Source: Leptospira meyeri (GTDB lineage: Bacteria > Spirochaetota > Leptospiria > Leptospirales > Leptospiraceae). Taken from it: 64,000 bases of DNA. How positions within the stretch are numbered: the stretch's first letter is position 1; every line of letters begins with the position of its first letter. Below the pieces are notes generated by a model. It had not been told where the DNA came from. It worked only from the letters and a program-made list of their open reading frames with translations, and searched no databases. Location: the NCBI RefSeq assembly GCF_004368965.1, contig NZ_SORO01000004.1, positions 186,001 through 250,000 on the forward strand, read 5' to 3'. A program made the position numbers and the translations under genes. This document shows positions 62,819 through 64,000 of the stretch, one piece after another.

Positions 62819-63328
62819 ATGAAAGAAAATGCGAGGATCTCATTGTCTTCTAGTTCTTTCCAACTTTCCTTAGATTTAGCCAAAGACCATTTCAAAGTCG
62901 GTGACCTAGACCGAGCTGAATTCCACCTTCGTTCCAGTTTGGAATTGGAAGAATCCGAAGAAGCCTATTTTTATTTAGGTTTGGTGCAAAACGCTCTCGG
63001 CCAATGGAGTGATGCACTGGCTTCTTATTACAAAGCCGTCAGTTTAAACCACGAATATGGCAACCCATGCAATGAAATTGGTGTGTTATTGTTACGTATG
63101 GGAAACGATAAAGAAGCAGTCTACTGGTTAAAAAAATCCGTTCGTTGTGAACGAAACGATGCTCCTCATATATCTTATTTTAACCTTGCTACTTTGTATA
63201 AATTATGGAACAGGCCTGAAAGGTCCTTACAATACCTTCACAAAGCTTTGACTCTTAAAAAAGATTTTTCAGAGGCAAATGATCTTTGGAGGGAATTAAA
63301 ATCCGACGAAGAAGCACCTTCCAACTAA
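62819..63328 (+). CDS. TPR protein
   Basis: This 169-residue soluble protein has about four tetratricopeptide repeats, for example FKVGDLDRAEFHLRSSLEL, ALGQWSDALASYYKAVSL, KEAVYWLKKSV and RPERSLQYLHKALTLKKDF. TPRs mediate protein contacts. It follows dxs by 35 bases on the same strand. Partner unknown. Confidence 0.85.
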   Translation: MKENARISLSSSSFQLSLDLAKDHFKVGDLDRAEFHLRSSLELEESEEAYFYLGLVQNALGQWSDALASYYKAVSLNHEYGNPCNEIGVLLLRMGNDKEAVYWLKKSVRCERNDAPHISYFNLATLYKLWNRPERSLQYLHKALTLKKDFSEANDLWRELKSDEEAPSN

Positions 63329-63331
63329 GGT

Positions 63332-63850
63332 TTAAGAATAATCATTTGGGAGAGGGACTGGAATCTCTCCCAAATATTTGGGTATTTCCATTTTCACTCC
63401 GTTCCATACAAGATAAGTAGTTTCTCCCTCTTCTTCAAGATGATCCGAAAGTTCCTTTGCTGCATTCCAAGTGAATCGGTATTTGATTTTTTCTTCTGTT
63501 GAACGAAGGCCTAAAAGTCCACCATCACTGGTTTCATAAATTTCAAATTCGCCAAAAGGATAATTTCTTCCATCGTCCGTATGAAAAACTAGTTCTGAAT
63601 CGGTTGGTTCTACGTGGAGGACATGACAGGGACAACCATCAATTCGAATGTATCCATGTTCCGAAAGTTCTCCAAATCGATTTTCAATGTAGACTCCCTT
63701 TTCGTTACCGTGCAGATTGTTTCGGAAATATTGTAAAATTTCTTCTTTATCGATTTTGTTTTCTCGAAAGATCCATTCATCTGTTGGGGAAACATAGATT
63801 TCTGAGTCAAATATTCTTGGCATATGATTTTTATTTATACCTGTAGGCAT
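63332..63850 (-). CDS. Hypothetical protein
   Basis: From the ATG at 63850 (GGAAAGG just upstream) this protein has about 172 residues; an ATG at 63823 is an alternative that avoids overlap with the upstream gene. The frame stays open to 63940, but that part overlaps another coding frame. It is soluble, acidic and beta-rich, with HGYIRIDGCPCHVLHVEP and a C-terminal VPLPNDYS. I do not recognise the family. It is convergent with the TPR gene, 3 bases apart. Confidence 0.6.
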   Translation of the reverse strand: MPTGINKNHMPRIFDSEIYVSPTDEWIFRENKIDKEEILQYFRNNLHGNEKGVYIENRFGELSEHGYIRIDGCPCHVLHVEPTDSELVFHTDDGRNYPFGEFEIYETSDGGLLGLRSTEEKIKYRFTWNAAKELSDHLEEEGETTYLVWNGVKMEIPKYLGEIPVPLPNDYS

Positions 63851-64000
63851 AACCTTTCCAATAAGGAAGGTTTGATTTTTGTAAGTAAGAATTGGTGGAG
63901 CGACCCTTTTGGTCCATAGTTTCAATGGTTGCAGAATCAATTGTGGATTGATTTTTTTCAGTCATCCAGACTCCATCAATTTTACGTCGGAACATATCTT
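63831..64000 (-). CDS. C-terminal fragment of an unidentified protein (cut by right window edge)
   Basis: A frame entering from the right edge runs about 55 codons to a TAA at 63831-63833, passing FRRKIDGVWMTEKNQSTID and ending YWKGYAYRYK. Composition looks coding, and it explains why the downstream gene should start near 63850 or 63823 rather than further upstream. No family recognised. Confidence 0.5.
   Translation of the reverse strand, partial: DMFRRKIDGVWMTEKNQSTIDSATIETMDQKGRSTNSYLQKSNLPYWKGYAYRYK

Noticed and set aside
63851..63940. TTG at 63940 as start of the hypothetical gene
   Set aside because: No ribosome binding site, and the segment is better explained as the C-terminal coding frame of the gene entering from the right edge.

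Overview
The window is a chromosomal segment of a spirochete of the genus Leptospira, probably a saprophytic (L. biflexa-like) species. The basis is the low-GC sequence, the spirochete-type lipoprotein signal peptides, the rpsB-tsf-pyrH-frr-uppS-cdsA-dxr-rseP-proS gene order, a short EF-Ts, many signalling proteins with GAF, PP2C, PilZ, HDOD and CHASE2 modules, and trehalose genes. Species assignment is inference. I found no tRNA, rRNA, CRISPR array, transposase or prophage.

Region 1 (1-8500) is a putrescine/GABA locus. A leftward operon (gabD-like, gabT-like and patD-like genes, then a DUF389 membrane protein cut by the left edge) is divergent from a rightward ABC transporter that closely resembles E. 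coli YdcSTUV. Together they predict polyamine import and conversion through aminobutyraldehyde and GABA to succinate.

Region 2 (8600-24050) is a long rightward run rich in signalling and lipid genes: UspA; an unusual AfsA-like hotdog protein with a C-terminal PilZ domain, translationally coupled to a short-chain dehydrogenase; a 1904-residue kinase/AAA/GAF/PP2C protein; AcpS; a free-standing cyclase-tail TPR protein; a bactofilin; a 7TM histidine kinase; a second SDR; a cupin; a cNMP-binding PP2C phosphatase; a PlsC-like acyltransferase; and a strictosidine-synthase-like lipoprotein.

Region 3 (24044-41500) is accessory. It holds a 1032-residue beta-helix lipoprotein, a TRIC channel, an HATPase-HDOD fusion, MsrA, a persulfide/sulfur detoxification cluster around a CsoR/CstR-like operator, a GGDEF-PilZ protein, an MCP, an SGNH lipoprotein, a TetR/SnoaL divergent pair with two tandem palindromic operators, an AraC-GyrI regulator with a VOC protein, and two small lipoproteins.

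Region 4 (41547-45498) encodes a fused trehalose-6-phosphate synthase/phosphatase overlapping a GH15-family hydrolase gene.

Region 5 (46500-63330) is the conserved core. A GC-rich structured leader precedes DUF4321-rpsB-tsf-pyrH-frr-uppS-cdsA-dxr-rseP-proS. A second GC-rich leader precedes trpB-trpA, followed by a CHASE2 adenylyl cyclase, dxs and a TPR gene. At the right edge are two leftward genes, the outermost cut by the window end.

The most unusual item is the AfsA-like/PilZ plus SDR pair next to the giant kinase-phosphatase and acpS, which could be a c-di-GMP-linked acyl-derived signalling pathway. This is a hypothesis from domain recognition only.
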